In this document: positions 57,247 to 64,000 of the stretch, piece after piece
How positions within the stretch are numbered: the first letter of the stretch is position 1
How the letters are laid out: every line of letters begins with the position of its first letter
Assembly: GCF_900459405.1 (NCBI RefSeq)
Contig: NZ_UHFN01000007.1
Location: 1,302,001 to 1,366,000 of the forward strand
Length of the DNA stretch: 64,000 nt
Reading direction: 5' to 3'
Source: Streptococcus hyointestinalis
Lineage (GTDB): Bacteria; Bacillota; Bacilli; Lactobacillales; Streptococcaceae
Notes under the pieces: model-generated
Seen by the model: only the letters and a program-made list of their open reading frames with translations
Database searches by the model: none
What the model was told of the DNA's origin: nothing
Translations under genes and position numbers: made by a program

Positions 57247-57766
57247 AGAACAAGATAGCGAAAAGGTGAGACGCTATCTTGATGTTTTAGCCTGCTTTCC
57301 AAACACCCCTATTGTTTATATTGATGAGACTGGCATTGATACTTATCTTTATCGTCACAAAGCTAGAGCACCTCGAGGGGAGAAAGTATACGACAAGGTA
57401 AGTGGACGCAGATTCGAAAGAATTTCGGTAGTAGCTGGTCAAATTGGTTCTAAAATTATAGCCCCCTTGCTTTATCATGGAACGATGACAGCGGAATTAT
57501 TTATCAAGTGGTATCAGGAGCAGCTATTGCCATCCTTGACAGAACCCCATGTCATCATTATGGATAATGCAGCTTTTCACCCCAAGAAACAACTAGATGA
57601 GCTTGCAGTGGCTAAGGGACACTATTTTCTTCCGCTTCCACCTTATTCCCCTGAACTCAATCCCATCGAACAGTTTTGGGCTACTCTAAAAAGAAAGGTG
57701 ACTGAATTGTTAAGAACAGGTCGTTCTGTTCAGTCTGCTTTGGAATACTATTTTAAAACTAAATAA
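57231..57766 (+). CDS. IS630 transposase OrfB (DDE catalytic part)
   Basis: Read in the +1 frame from the A run: KKTTTYKEQDSEKVRRYL, then the DDE domain with IVYIDETGIDT, HVIIMDNAAFH and LPPYSPELNPIEQFWATLKRK, giving Asp, Asp and Glu. A stand-alone ATG is at 57266. In other IS630 elements the two parts are made as one frameshifted protein. Probably functional if the A-run frameshift is programmed. Confidence 0.85.
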
Positions 57767-57769
57767 CTA

Positions 57770-58093
57770 TATTATGAACTTTACCAGCTTTTGCTTTTCC
57801 ATTTTCAAGAGAAGCGTGTCAAGGCTTTCTTTGGACTCATTCACGACAATTTGGGTACTGTCAACGCAAGTTTTTCAAGAGTTTTTCGGACTTTTCTAAA
57901 GCACGAAACTTATATTACCAACGCTCTGAAGCAACCTTATTCCAATGCCAAACTGGAAGCCACTAACAAGCTTATTAAAGACATCAAACGACAAGCGTTT
58001 GGATTTCGTAACTTCAAGAACTTTAGAACCAAGATTCTCATCACTCTGAACATACAAAGAGAGAGAACGAAAATCGTTCTCTCTCGCACATAG
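57770..58093 (+). pseudogene. ISL3 transposase, C-terminal part
   Basis: Continues the first fragment after the IS630 insertion: YELYQLLLFHFQEKRVKAFFGLIHDNLG to LNIQRERTKIVLSRT. Nearly identical to the end of the intact copy at 5904-7175. Confidence 0.88.
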
Positions 58094-58127
58094 CTTTTCA
58101 TCACCCACTACAGTTGACAAAGAGCCC

Positions 58128-58158
58128 AAAAAAAAGAAACTAAGCAAAGCTTAGTTTC
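58128..58158 (-). terminator. fruRBA terminator
   Basis: On the minus strand GAAACTAAGC, loop TTT, GCTTAGTTTC, then eight Ts; the T run is also the ISL3 target duplication. The hairpin begins 10 bp after the fruA stop. Confidence 0.88.
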
Positions 58159-58167
58159 TCGTGATTT

Positions 58168-60144
58168 TTAATAATCTTCAGCTGGTTTTCTAAGTGCTCC
58201 AAAGAGGACACCTGAGACAATAGCACCGATACATACAAAGAGGAGATATAGGAATGGATTGCTTGTTAGGGCAATAACGAAGATACCTCCGTGTGGTGCC
58301 ATGAGCTTGATACCTGCCCATCCAACAAGGGCACCTGCCAGTGCTGAACCTACCATGAAGCTTGGAATAGCACGTGCTGGGTCAGCTGCACCAAATGGAA
58401 TAGCACCTTCTGTGATGAATGAGAGACCCATGACGATGTTAGTCAAACCAGAGTTGCGTTCTTCTTCAGTAAATTTGTTTTTGAAGAGAAGTGTTGCTAC
58501 AAAGACTGCTAGTGGTGGCACCATACCACCAGCCATAACGGCTGCCATGACAACTGAACCACCATCAGCTACGCTTGCTGCAAGTGTTCCTGTACCAAAG
58601 ACATAAGCGGCTTTGTTGAAAGGTCCACCCATATCAATCGCCATCATACCACCAAGGACAAGTCCCATAAGGATAGCTGAGCTACCTGATAAGCTTTCAA
58701 GGAAGTTGTTAAGCCCTGTATTGATAGCTGCCATTGGGATATTGACAAAGAGCATGAGGAAACCAGTGACAAAGACACCAAGTAATGGATAGAGCAAGAT
58801 AGACTTGATACCTTCGAGTGAGCGAGGAAGACCTGCTAGCACTTTCTTAAGGACAAGGATAACCCCACCAGCTAGGAAACCACCAACCAAGGCTCCAAGG
58901 AAACCTGAAGGCACACCTGAGAGACCAAGTGTAGCTTCACCACCAGCAGCGTATGGCACTTTGCCCCAAGCAAGACCAGTTGCTGCGATAGACCCTGCTA
59001 CGAAACCAGCAACAAGCCCTGGTTTTTCAGCGATTGAGTAAGCAATGTATCCTGCAAGAACAGGAAGCATGAAGTTAAAGGCAACATTACCAACATTTTT
59101 GAAAAGTGCTGCCAGCTCATGATAAGACCCCAAGTTGCTCAACTGATCTTTTGGCACACCCATGATGTTATCAATCAAGAAGGCAATGGCAATCATGATA
59201 CCGCCACCGATAACGAATGGCAACATTTGAGAAACACCGCTCATGAGGTGTTTGTAGAAGGCACCACCAAGACTCATCTTTTCAGAAGAACCTTCAGATG
59301 AGCTGCTGTCTGCAGATGAGACATAGACATCTGCCTTGTCATCAAGGATGATGTTGATGAGTTCTTCGGATTTTTTAATCCCGTCTGCAACTGGACGTGA
59401 GACAAGTGGTTTACCGTTGAAACGTGGCATATCAACCGCTTTATCCGCTGCGATGATGACACCTTTGGCACGCTTGATGTCCTCAGCTGTCAGTTTGTTG
59501 CCGACACCTGACGCACCGTTAGTTTCGACCTTGATTGCGACACCCATTTCTTCGGCTTGTTTTTTCAGTGCTTCTTCAGCCATGTAGGTGTGGGCGATAC
59601 CTGTCGTACAAGCAGTGACCGCTACGATGAAGTCTTGACCGTCTTTAGGTTTGCTGTTAGCTTCTTCGGCTGCTTCTGCTTCTTTGGTTTCTTCTTCAGC
59701 GTCGTTAAAGGTCGCAATAACTTGGTCTGGCGTTGTGGCTTTTTTGAGCTGGTCAGCAAAGCCAGGTTTTAGCAGATACTTAGACAATTCAGCAAGAGCG
59801 GCTAAGTGTGTGTCGTTTGCACCGTCTGGTGCTGCAATCATAAAGAAGAGATAAACAGGCTGTCCATCTAGCGCTTCATAGTCCACACCAGCGCTTGATT
59901 TTGCAAACAAAACAGTTGGCTCTTTAACAGCCGCATTTTTACTGTGAGGCATAGCGATACCATCACCAAGACCTGTTGACGTTTGCGCTTCACGGTTCAT
60001 GATACCAGTTTTGAACATGTCAAAATCAGTAACCACACCGTTGTCAACAAGGCTTGTGATCATTTCATCGATGGCAGCTTCTTTTGTTGTTGCCTTCAAA
60101 TCCATAATCATCACATTTTTATTGAGCAAATCTTGAATTTTCAT
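58168..60144 (-). CDS. fruA: Fructose PTS transporter, EIIABC
   Basis: Imports fructose and phosphorylates it at C1. The 658-aa protein has EIIA first (phospho-His in GDGIAMPHSKN near residue 63), then a linker rich in Glu/Ala, EIIB (phospho-Cys in VAVTACTTGIAHTYMAEEAL near 178) and EIIC with about eight membrane segments (HLMSGVSQMLPFVIGGGIMI, FITEGAIPFGAADP). Its ATG overlaps the fruB stop by 4 nt. Confidence 0.95.
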   Translation of the reverse strand: MKIQDLLNKNVMIMDLKATTKEAAIDEMITSLVDNGVVTDFDMFKTGIMNREAQTSTGLGDGIAMPHSKNAAVKEPTVLFAKSSAGVDYEALDGQPVYLFFMIAAPDGANDTHLAALAELSKYLLKPGFADQLKKATTPDQVIATFNDAEEETKEAEAAEEANSKPKDGQDFIVAVTACTTGIAHTYMAEEALKKQAEEMGVAIKVETNGASGVGNKLTAEDIKRAKGVIIAADKAVDMPRFNGKPLVSRPVADGIKKSEELINIILDDKADVYVSSADSSSSEGSSEKMSLGGAFYKHLMSGVSQMLPFVIGGGIMIAIAFLIDNIMGVPKDQLSNLGSYHELAALFKNVGNVAFNFMLPVLAGYIAYSIAEKPGLVAGFVAGSIAATGLAWGKVPYAAGGEATLGLSGVPSGFLGALVGGFLAGGVILVLKKVLAGLPRSLEGIKSILLYPLLGVFVTGFLMLFVNIPMAAINTGLNNFLESLSGSSAILMGLVLGGMMAIDMGGPFNKAAYVFGTGTLAASVADGGSVVMAAVMAGGMVPPLAVFVATLLFKNKFTEEERNSGLTNIVMGLSFITEGAIPFGAADPARAIPSFMVGSALAGALVGWAGIKLMAPHGGIFVIALTSNPFLYLLFVCIGAIVSGVLFGALRKPAEDY

Positions 60145-61052
60145 AATTTTTCTACCTCGACTTTTTCATAGATGTCATTGATGTATTCAGCAGTTGCTAG
60201 ATCATCTGAGAAAGTTGTTGCTGTTCCGCAGGCAACGCCCCACTTAAAGGCTTCAACAGCATCGTGGGTCTTAGCGTATTGACCTGTAAATCCTGCAACC
60301 ATCGAATCACCAGCACCAACGGAGTTTTTCACGCTACCCTTGATTGGTTTTGCAAAGTAAGCTGCTTCTTTTGTCACTAGAAGGGCACCGTCACCAGCCA
60401 TAGAGATGATGACATTTTGAGCGCCTTTAGCGAGCAATTTGCGAGCGTATTTTTCGATGTCCGCTAAGTTTGACAACTCAACCTCAAAGATGTCTGCGAG
60501 TTCGTGGTTATTTGGCTTGACCAGTACAGGCTGGTAATCCAGCGCATCTAGAAGCGTTTGCCCTTCAAAATCACAAACAACCTCTGCTCCTGTCTCTTTG
60601 ACGAGAGGGATGAGTTTTTTATAGACTTGGTTGCCAAGGTTTGCTGGCGCTGAGCCTGCAAAGACAACGATATCATCACGTGTAAGCTTAGACAAGATAG
60701 CTTCTAGCTCTGCTAATTGCTTATCTGTGATAACAGGACCTGCACCGTTGATTTCTGTTTCGCTTTGCGCTTTGATTTTGACATTGATACGTGTATCTTG
60801 GTCTACCTGTACAAAATCGGTCGCAATGCCTTCAGCATCTAAGCCCTCTGTCACAAAACGTCCTGTAAACCCACCGATAAAACCAGTGGCAGTATTATCA
60901 ATAGCTAAACGTTTTAAGACACGGCTAACATTGATCCCTTTTCCACCGGCGTACTTATCGTCACTAGTCATGCGGTTAACACTGCCTAGCGTCAACTCAT
61001 CTAAGCGAACGATAAAGTCAATGGATGGATTTAACGTTACTGTATAAATCAT
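60141..61052 (-). CDS. fruB: 1-phosphofructokinase
   Basis: Phosphorylates fructose 1-phosphate to fructose 1,6-bisphosphate. The 303-aa PfkB-family protein begins MIYTVTLNPSIDF and has GGKGINVSRVL near residue 37 and the catalytic GAGDSMVAGF near 247. It overlaps fruR and fruA by 4 nt each, so the three are translationally coupled. Called fruB here; the same gene is named fruK or fruC in other species. Confidence 0.94.
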   Translation of the reverse strand: MIYTVTLNPSIDFIVRLDELTLGSVNRMTSDDKYAGGKGINVSRVLKRLAIDNTATGFIGGFTGRFVTEGLDAEGIATDFVQVDQDTRINVKIKAQSETEINGAGPVITDKQLAELEAILSKLTRDDIVVFAGSAPANLGNQVYKKLIPLVKETGAEVVCDFEGQTLLDALDYQPVLVKPNNHELADIFEVELSNLADIEKYARKLLAKGAQNVIISMAGDGALLVTKEAAYFAKPIKGSVKNSVGAGDSMVAGFTGQYAKTHDAVEAFKWGVACGTATTFSDDLATAEYINDIYEKVEVEKL

Positions 61053-61792
61053 ACTTCAATCACCCTCGTTTTTTTCTGTAATTCCTGTAAGACAGCTGTC
61101 TCACACTTTTCCGTTATAATCGCTACCTTGTCGACCGTGTCGACTTTGACAAAAGCTTTTTGACCAAGCTTAGAAGCATCTGCTAACACAAAGGTCTGCT
61201 GGCTATTGGCGATAACTGCTCGCTTGATTGCAGCCTCGTCTAGGTCAGGTGTCGTCAAGAAATCATTATCAATACCATTCATGCCAATAAAAGCCTTATC
61301 TAGATTGAGCTGATTAACCTGCTCAACTGCCATCTGTCCAACACTAGCATCTGTCGATAGCTTGACCGTCCCTCCGATGATAATGGTCTTAATCCCCTTA
61401 TCAACCAGAGCTGCAGCGTGGTGGATAGAATTGGTCACAACAGTAACATCCAAATGGTGTAACTTTTCAATGAGAAACTCTGTCGTTGTGCCTGCGTCGA
61501 TAAAAACCACATCACGCTTGCTAATCATCTGACAGGCAACTTCTGCGATTCTGGCTTTTTCATGAGAGTTTTTGACAGATTTTTGTTGATTGGTCAGCTC
61601 ATCTTGTAAGCCCTGTCGCAACTCTGCTCCCCCATGCACACGCATCAGTTTGCCTTCTGCTTCTAACTCGTCTAAATCACGACGTATCGTTGATTCAGAC
61701 GTCTCAATCAAGCTCATCAGAGTCTCAAGTCTGACCGTTTGGTCTCTCTCAAGTATCTCCATGATGACTTGCTTACGTTTTGTTTTTAGAAT
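61049..61792 (-). CDS. fruR: DeoR-family repressor of the fructose operon, probable AUU start
   Basis: Regulator of about 247 aa: an N-terminal DeoR helix-turn-helix (LETLMSLIETSESTIRRDLDEL) and a sugar-phosphate-binding domain (DAGTTTEFLIEKL, IGMNGID). The first ATG (61762) would drop the opening LKTKRKQVI segment and has no ribosome site. AGGAGG at 61801-61806 is eight bases before an ATT codon (61792-61790), exactly where family members begin MLK-x-KRK. I therefore start at ATT. First gene of fruRBA. Confidence 0.85.
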   Translation of the reverse strand: MLKTKRKQVIMEILERDQTVRLETLMSLIETSESTIRRDLDELEAEGKLMRVHGGAELRQGLQDELTNQQKSVKNSHEKARIAEVACQMISKRDVVFIDAGTTTEFLIEKLHHLDVTVVTNSIHHAAALVDKGIKTIIIGGTVKLSTDASVGQMAVEQVNQLNLDKAFIGMNGIDNDFLTTPDLDEAAIKRAVIANSQQTFVLADASKLGQKAFVKVDTVDKVAIITEKCETAVLQELQKKTRVIEV

Positions 61793-61805
61793 AACGATTA
61801 CCTCC

Positions 61806-61819
61806 TGTAAACGATTACA
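61806..61819. promoter_or_regulatory. cre site (CcpA operator) in the fruRBA leader
   Basis: TGTAAACGATTACA, a perfect palindromic match to the catabolite-responsive element pattern TGTAAnCGnTTACA. It begins about seven bases after the -10 box and reaches into the ribosome site, a position for roadblock repression. Confidence 0.82.
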
Positions 61820-61825
61820 GATATT

Positions 61826-61853
61826 ATTATACCCTATTTTCTGTCATTGTCAA
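61826..61853 (-). promoter_or_regulatory. fruRBA promoter
   Basis: On the minus strand TTGACA at 61853-61848, 16-bp spacer, TATAAT at 61831-61826. Confidence 0.8.
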
Positions 61854-61886
61854 GCAAATTCTTTCAAAAACTAGCAAAAAAGTTCA

Positions 61887-61919
61887 AAAAATAAAATAGC
61901 CTTTAGCTATTTTATTTTT
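61887..61919 (-). terminator. Terminator after the ferredoxin-NADP reductase gene
   Basis: 14-bp perfect stem, AAAAATAAAATAGC against GCTATTTTATTTTT, loop CTTTA; it overlaps the stop codon and has T runs on both strands. Confidence 0.8.
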
Positions 61920-62922
61920 AATCCTCTTTGACAAGTGATGTCGAGTGAACAGCACGGCTATCTCGCTCTGGGTAGATGTACTTGATGGCTTGGTTAACAG
62001 CAAGTGGTGCTTCACCAAATCCTGTCGCAATTAAGGCAAGTTTGCCATCATACTCAGCCGCATCACCAATAGCGTAGACACCTGCTTGGCTAGTCTCAAG
62101 AAGTGAATTGACTAGGATACTAGAGCGTTTGTAGTCGATATTCCAATTTTTGAGATTTTTATTGGACGTTGAAAAGCCAAAGCTGACAATGAGAGCGTCA
62201 AGCGGCAATTCAATCGTCTCATCAGATTTCACCTTTTGGATGAGAAGGCTCTTTGCGAACTCTCCGTCTCCTTTTAACTCAAGCGGGATGTAAGGTGTGA
62301 GCACATTGACCTTGGATTGTTTTAGAAGCTCCACGCTGTGCTCATGCGCACGAAAGGCGTCACGGCGGTGCACAAGTGTCACCGATTTGGCGATAGGCTC
62401 TAGGTGATTTGCCCAGTCTACAGCTGAGTCACCGCCACCACAAATGACAACATCTTTACCAGCAAACTGGTCCAGTTTATGAACATTGTAAAAGAGGTTA
62501 TTATCAGCGTAGTTTTCTTCACCCTCAAGCCCTAGCGTACGTGGGGCAAAAGCACCATTTCCGCAGGCGATGATGATGGATTTTGACAGGTGCTCACCTT
62601 TTGACGTCTCAATCGTAAAGTGTTCACCCGTTTTTTCAAAGCCAAGCACTTCTTCTTTCAGACAGATGGTGACGCGATCCTCAAAGCGCTCCAACTGCTC
62701 AACCAAGCGCTCCACCAACTCGCCAGCTGGAATTGCTGGAAAGGCTGGAATATCGTAAATCAACTTTTCAGGATAAAGCACAGCAGGCTGTCCACCAAGC
62801 TCTGATAGACTCTCGATGATTTTAACAGACATCCCACGTAAACCAGCGTAAAAAGCGGCAAATAGCCCTACCGGACCACCACCGATAATCGTAATATCAC
62901 ACACTGCATTCTTTTCTGACAT
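61918..62922 (-). CDS. Ferredoxin/flavodoxin-NADP reductase, TrxB-like
   Basis: A 334-aa FAD/NAD(P) enzyme of the YumC type: FAD site [21 protein letters not shown] near residue 10, [15 protein letters not shown] site [14 protein letters not shown] near 152, and GDAAEYDGK near 290. There is no CxxC redox pair, which separates it from thioredoxin reductase. The start at 62922 has AAGGAG about ten bases upstream. The frame is also open without a stop into the GrpB remnant upstream, so a longer fusion product is possible. Confidence 0.9.
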   Translation of the reverse strand: MSEKNAVCDITIIGGGPVGLFAAFYAGLRGMSVKIIESLSELGGQPAVLYPEKLIYDIPAFPAIPAGELVERLVEQLERFEDRVTICLKEEVLGFEKTGEHFTIETSKGEHLSKSIIIACGNGAFAPRTLGLEGEENYADNNLFYNVHKLDQFAGKDVVICGGGDSAVDWANHLEPIAKSVTLVHRRDAFRAHEHSVELLKQSKVNVLTPYIPLELKGDGEFAKSLLIQKVKSDETIELPLDALIVSFGFSTSNKNLKNWNIDYKRSSILVNSLLETSQAGVYAIGDAAEYDGKLALIATGFGEAPLAVNQAIKYIYPERDSRAVHSTSLVKED

Positions 62923-63279
62923 TTCACCTAACTCCTTATACATTTCTGCGATGATGGAAGACTTATACTCCATATAACGGTCGATATCATTTGGAAATAG
63001 CTGCGCTGCCTTTAACTTAACAGCACCATAAGCTGAGACACGCTCAGGATGTTGTCTTAGATAATCGCGAAAAGCAAGGTGTCGCTGCAACTCTTTGGAA
63101 TCACTTGGGCAGACATAGAGATGGTGTGTGCGCAGATGGTCTTTCCCAGAATAGCTAAAAGCTTCTCTGTCTTCAATCCCTAGATTGCCCTCGTGGCTAT
63201 AGCTGATGGCAGCTAGGCTCTTTTTTACCTGCGAAAAGCTTTCTCGTGCAATCACAACATCAATAGACTTGTTCGGTAA
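62923..63279 (-). pseudogene. GrpB/UPF0157 family remnant fused in frame to the reductase
   Basis: About 118 codons: [39 protein letters not shown] and [17 protein letters not shown] are the C-terminal half of a GrpB-family nucleotidyltransferase-like protein. The 5' half is missing at the IS5 junction, and no stop codon separates it from the downstream reductase frame. The last residues (YKELGE) supply the reductase's ribosome site. A GTG at 63255 could start a 445-aa fusion. Confidence 0.75.
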
Positions 63280-63711
63280 CTACATCATCTCGTGGTTGAT
63301 GATGCCACAAATCAACTCAGCTCTTAATTCAAACCGTTTTCTACGATTACGATAGGGCTGTGCCATGATTTGAAAGGTTTTAAATTTGGCATTATAGCGC
63401 TCAACTTCAATACGCATTTTAGCTATCTCGCGATTCAACTGCTTATCCTCTTGGGTTAAGAGGTGATGTTTAGAACGCTTAGCAGGAATAAAGGTATTTT
63501 CGTGAAATTTCAAGATGCCTAAATACCCTAAATCTACGAAAACAAGGGTACTTTGGGGCAAACTATAGCCAATACTCTCCTTAAAAAGGGTAAAATCATG
63601 CGTATGGCCATCTGAAAAAGCCAATTGACAAGCACGATGGCTAGTCAAATCAAGCATGATTTGAGTTTTTATGGTATGTCTTTTCTTTTTACCAGAATAA
63701 TTCTTGCTTTG
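63280..63711 (-). CDS. IS5-family transposase OrfB (DDE part)
   Basis: In the -1 frame relative to OrfA: NQSKNYSGKKKRHTIKTQIM leads into LDLTSHRACQLAFSDGHTHDFTLFK, VFVDLGYLGILKFH and RIEVERYNAKFKTFQIM, with the YRNRRKRFELR tail of the IS1381 group. The second Asp is in VDLGYLG and the Glu in RIEVERYN. A stand-alone ATG is at 63657. Confidence 0.8.
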   Translation of the reverse strand, partial: QSKNYSGKKKRHTIKTQIMLDLTSHRACQLAFSDGHTHDFTLFKESIGYSLPQSTLVFVDLGYLGILKFHENTFIPAKRSKHHLLTQEDKQLNREIAKMRIEVERYNAKFKTFQIMAQPYRNRRKRFELRAELICGIINHEMM

Positions 63712-64000
63712 GTTTTTTTAGGGCGTTGAATAGGACTTTCAGTGACATCAATGGCAACAGTGGCGCTAGGTGCTTCCAAGTGGTCTAAATCAAAGAGGCC
63801 CGAAGAACGAAGGGTGTCCTCTACCCATGTAATGGTCTCATTGACAGTTGCCACACCTACACCAAAATCAAATGCCAACAAGCGTTGAGTGGGGTAATAA
63901 CGTAAGTAGCGCAAGGTCATGATAAGTTGGTCTTCCATGCTTAGACGACGTGGGCGTCCTCCTTTTCGGTGTTGCTCTTGATAAGCGTCAGTGAGACAAT
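63669..64000 (-). CDS. IS5-family transposase OrfA, C-terminal part visible
   Basis: The frame enters from the window edge (CLTDAYQEQHRKGGRPRRL) and continues MEDQLIMTLRYLRYYPTQR, GVGVATVNETITWVED and the first catalytic Asp in VAIDVTESPIQRPKK before stopping at 63669. The sequence AAAAAAC at the frame junction is a canonical -1 slippery heptamer for joining to OrfB. Confidence 0.8.
   Translation of the reverse strand, partial: CLTDAYQEQHRKGGRPRRLSMEDQLIMTLRYLRYYPTQRLLAFDFGVGVATVNETITWVEDTLRSSGLFDLDHLEAPSATVAIDVTESPIQRPKKTKARIILVKRKDIP

Larger units (their letters stand above)
56876..57769 (+). mobile_element. IS630-family insertion sequence nested in ISL3
   Basis: 894 bp between TA dinucleotides at 56874-56875 and 57770-57771, the hallmark TA duplication of IS630/Tc1-mariner elements. 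Left end TAGTTTGTTAGTTTCTA, right end inward TAGTTATTTAGTTTTAA. The original site is confirmed by the undisturbed copy at 5783-7208 (CTATTATTACGAAC). Confidence 0.9.
55820..58126 (+). mobile_element. ISL3-family insertion sequence, second copy, split by IS630
   Basis: Same ends as the copy at 5783 (GGCTCTATAATATCTGTAGT on the left). Flanked by a perfect 8-bp duplication, CAAAAAAA, at 55812-55819 and 58127-58134. Removing the nested 894-bp element and its 2-bp duplication leaves about 1.41 kb. Direct orientation relative to the first copy. Confidence 0.92.
63280..64000 (-). mobile_element. IS5-family (IS1381-like) insertion sequence, partial at window edge
   Basis: Two overlapping transposase frames in the arrangement of IS1381-type elements. 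The left limit lies at about 63280-63290 next to the GrpB remnant; the other end is outside the window, so inverted repeats and duplication cannot be paired. Confidence 0.8.

Noticed and set aside
61049..61762. fruR starting at the ATG at 61762
   Set aside because: No ribosome site, and it removes conserved N-terminal residues; AGGAGG is correctly placed for the ATT codon instead.
1..64000. CRISPR array, rRNA, tRNA, prophage or origin
   Set aside because: No regularly spaced repeats, no recognisable cloverleaf or rRNA segments, and no phage structural genes were found by reading; the only repeats are insertion sequences.

Overview
The window is low-GC Firmicute DNA, and the gene content and order are those of a Streptococcus chromosome: pdp-deoC, coaA, rpsT, ciaRH, pepN, pst-phoU, lrgAB, truB-ribF-spxA1, a cpsABCD-headed polysaccharide operon, pgm, rexAB, metE with the two-domain homocysteine methyltransferase/MTHFR, fruRBA and a TrxB-like ferredoxin-NADP reductase. 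The order around rpsT, ciaRH, pepN and pst-phoU resembles S. mutans and S. bovis/equinus-type genomes as I remember them. Species is not determined; the bovis/equinus complex is my guess only. No rRNA, tRNA or CRISPR array was seen.

Layout. 1-5.8 kb: nucleoside salvage (methyltransferase, pdp, deoC; minus) divergent from coaA and rpsT, then ciaRH (minus). 5.78-7.21 kb: complete ISL3-family element. 7.2-16.4 kb: pepN, pstSCAB(B)-phoU and rsmF, all minus. 16.4-21 kb: lrgAB, a SuhB-like phosphatase, UPF0223, spxA1, ribF and truB, all minus. 21-22 kb: an unusual two-domain protein (WapI-immunity-like plus YunG-like). 22-40.8 kb: a capsule/exopolysaccharide operon read right to left (cpsA, cpsB, cpsC, cpsD, sugar-1-phosphate transferase, DUF4422 glycosyltransferase, flippase, glf fragment, GT2, wzy, GT14 fragment, IspD-like cytidylyltransferase, SDR epimerase, galE). 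It is riddled with insertion sequences: two IS200/IS605 elements with TnpB, one of them broken by an IS110 element, and an IS982 element inside wzy. 41-55.6 kb: pgm, a PHP phosphatase, a CorA-like channel, rexAB, yitJ-type metF/mmuM and metE. 55.8-58.1 kb: a second ISL3 copy split by a nested IS630 element. 58-61.9 kb: fruRBA fructose operon. 61.9-64 kb: ferredoxin-NADP reductase fused in frame to a GrpB remnant, then an IS5-family element running off the right edge.

How it works together. The polysaccharide operon has a clear promoter and intact regulatory and export-control genes, but wzy, glf and at least two glycosyltransferase genes are broken, so the strain probably cannot make the ancestral polymer. 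The wzy interruption is exact (8-bp target duplication, frame preserved), so it is formally reversible. The housekeeping operons look intact. Regulatory elements readable by eye include a perfect cre palindrome just downstream of the fruRBA -10 box, two MET-box-like sites ahead of metE, a near-consensus truB promoter that would give an essentially leaderless mRNA, and a fruR reading frame that appears to begin at AUU. Both ISL3 copies sit in homopolymer tails of transcription terminators. I found no clearly new defence or metabolic system; the least-described items are the two-domain WapI/YunG-like protein and the RNA-guided parts of the mobile elements (TnpB guide regions and a structured IS110 leader).
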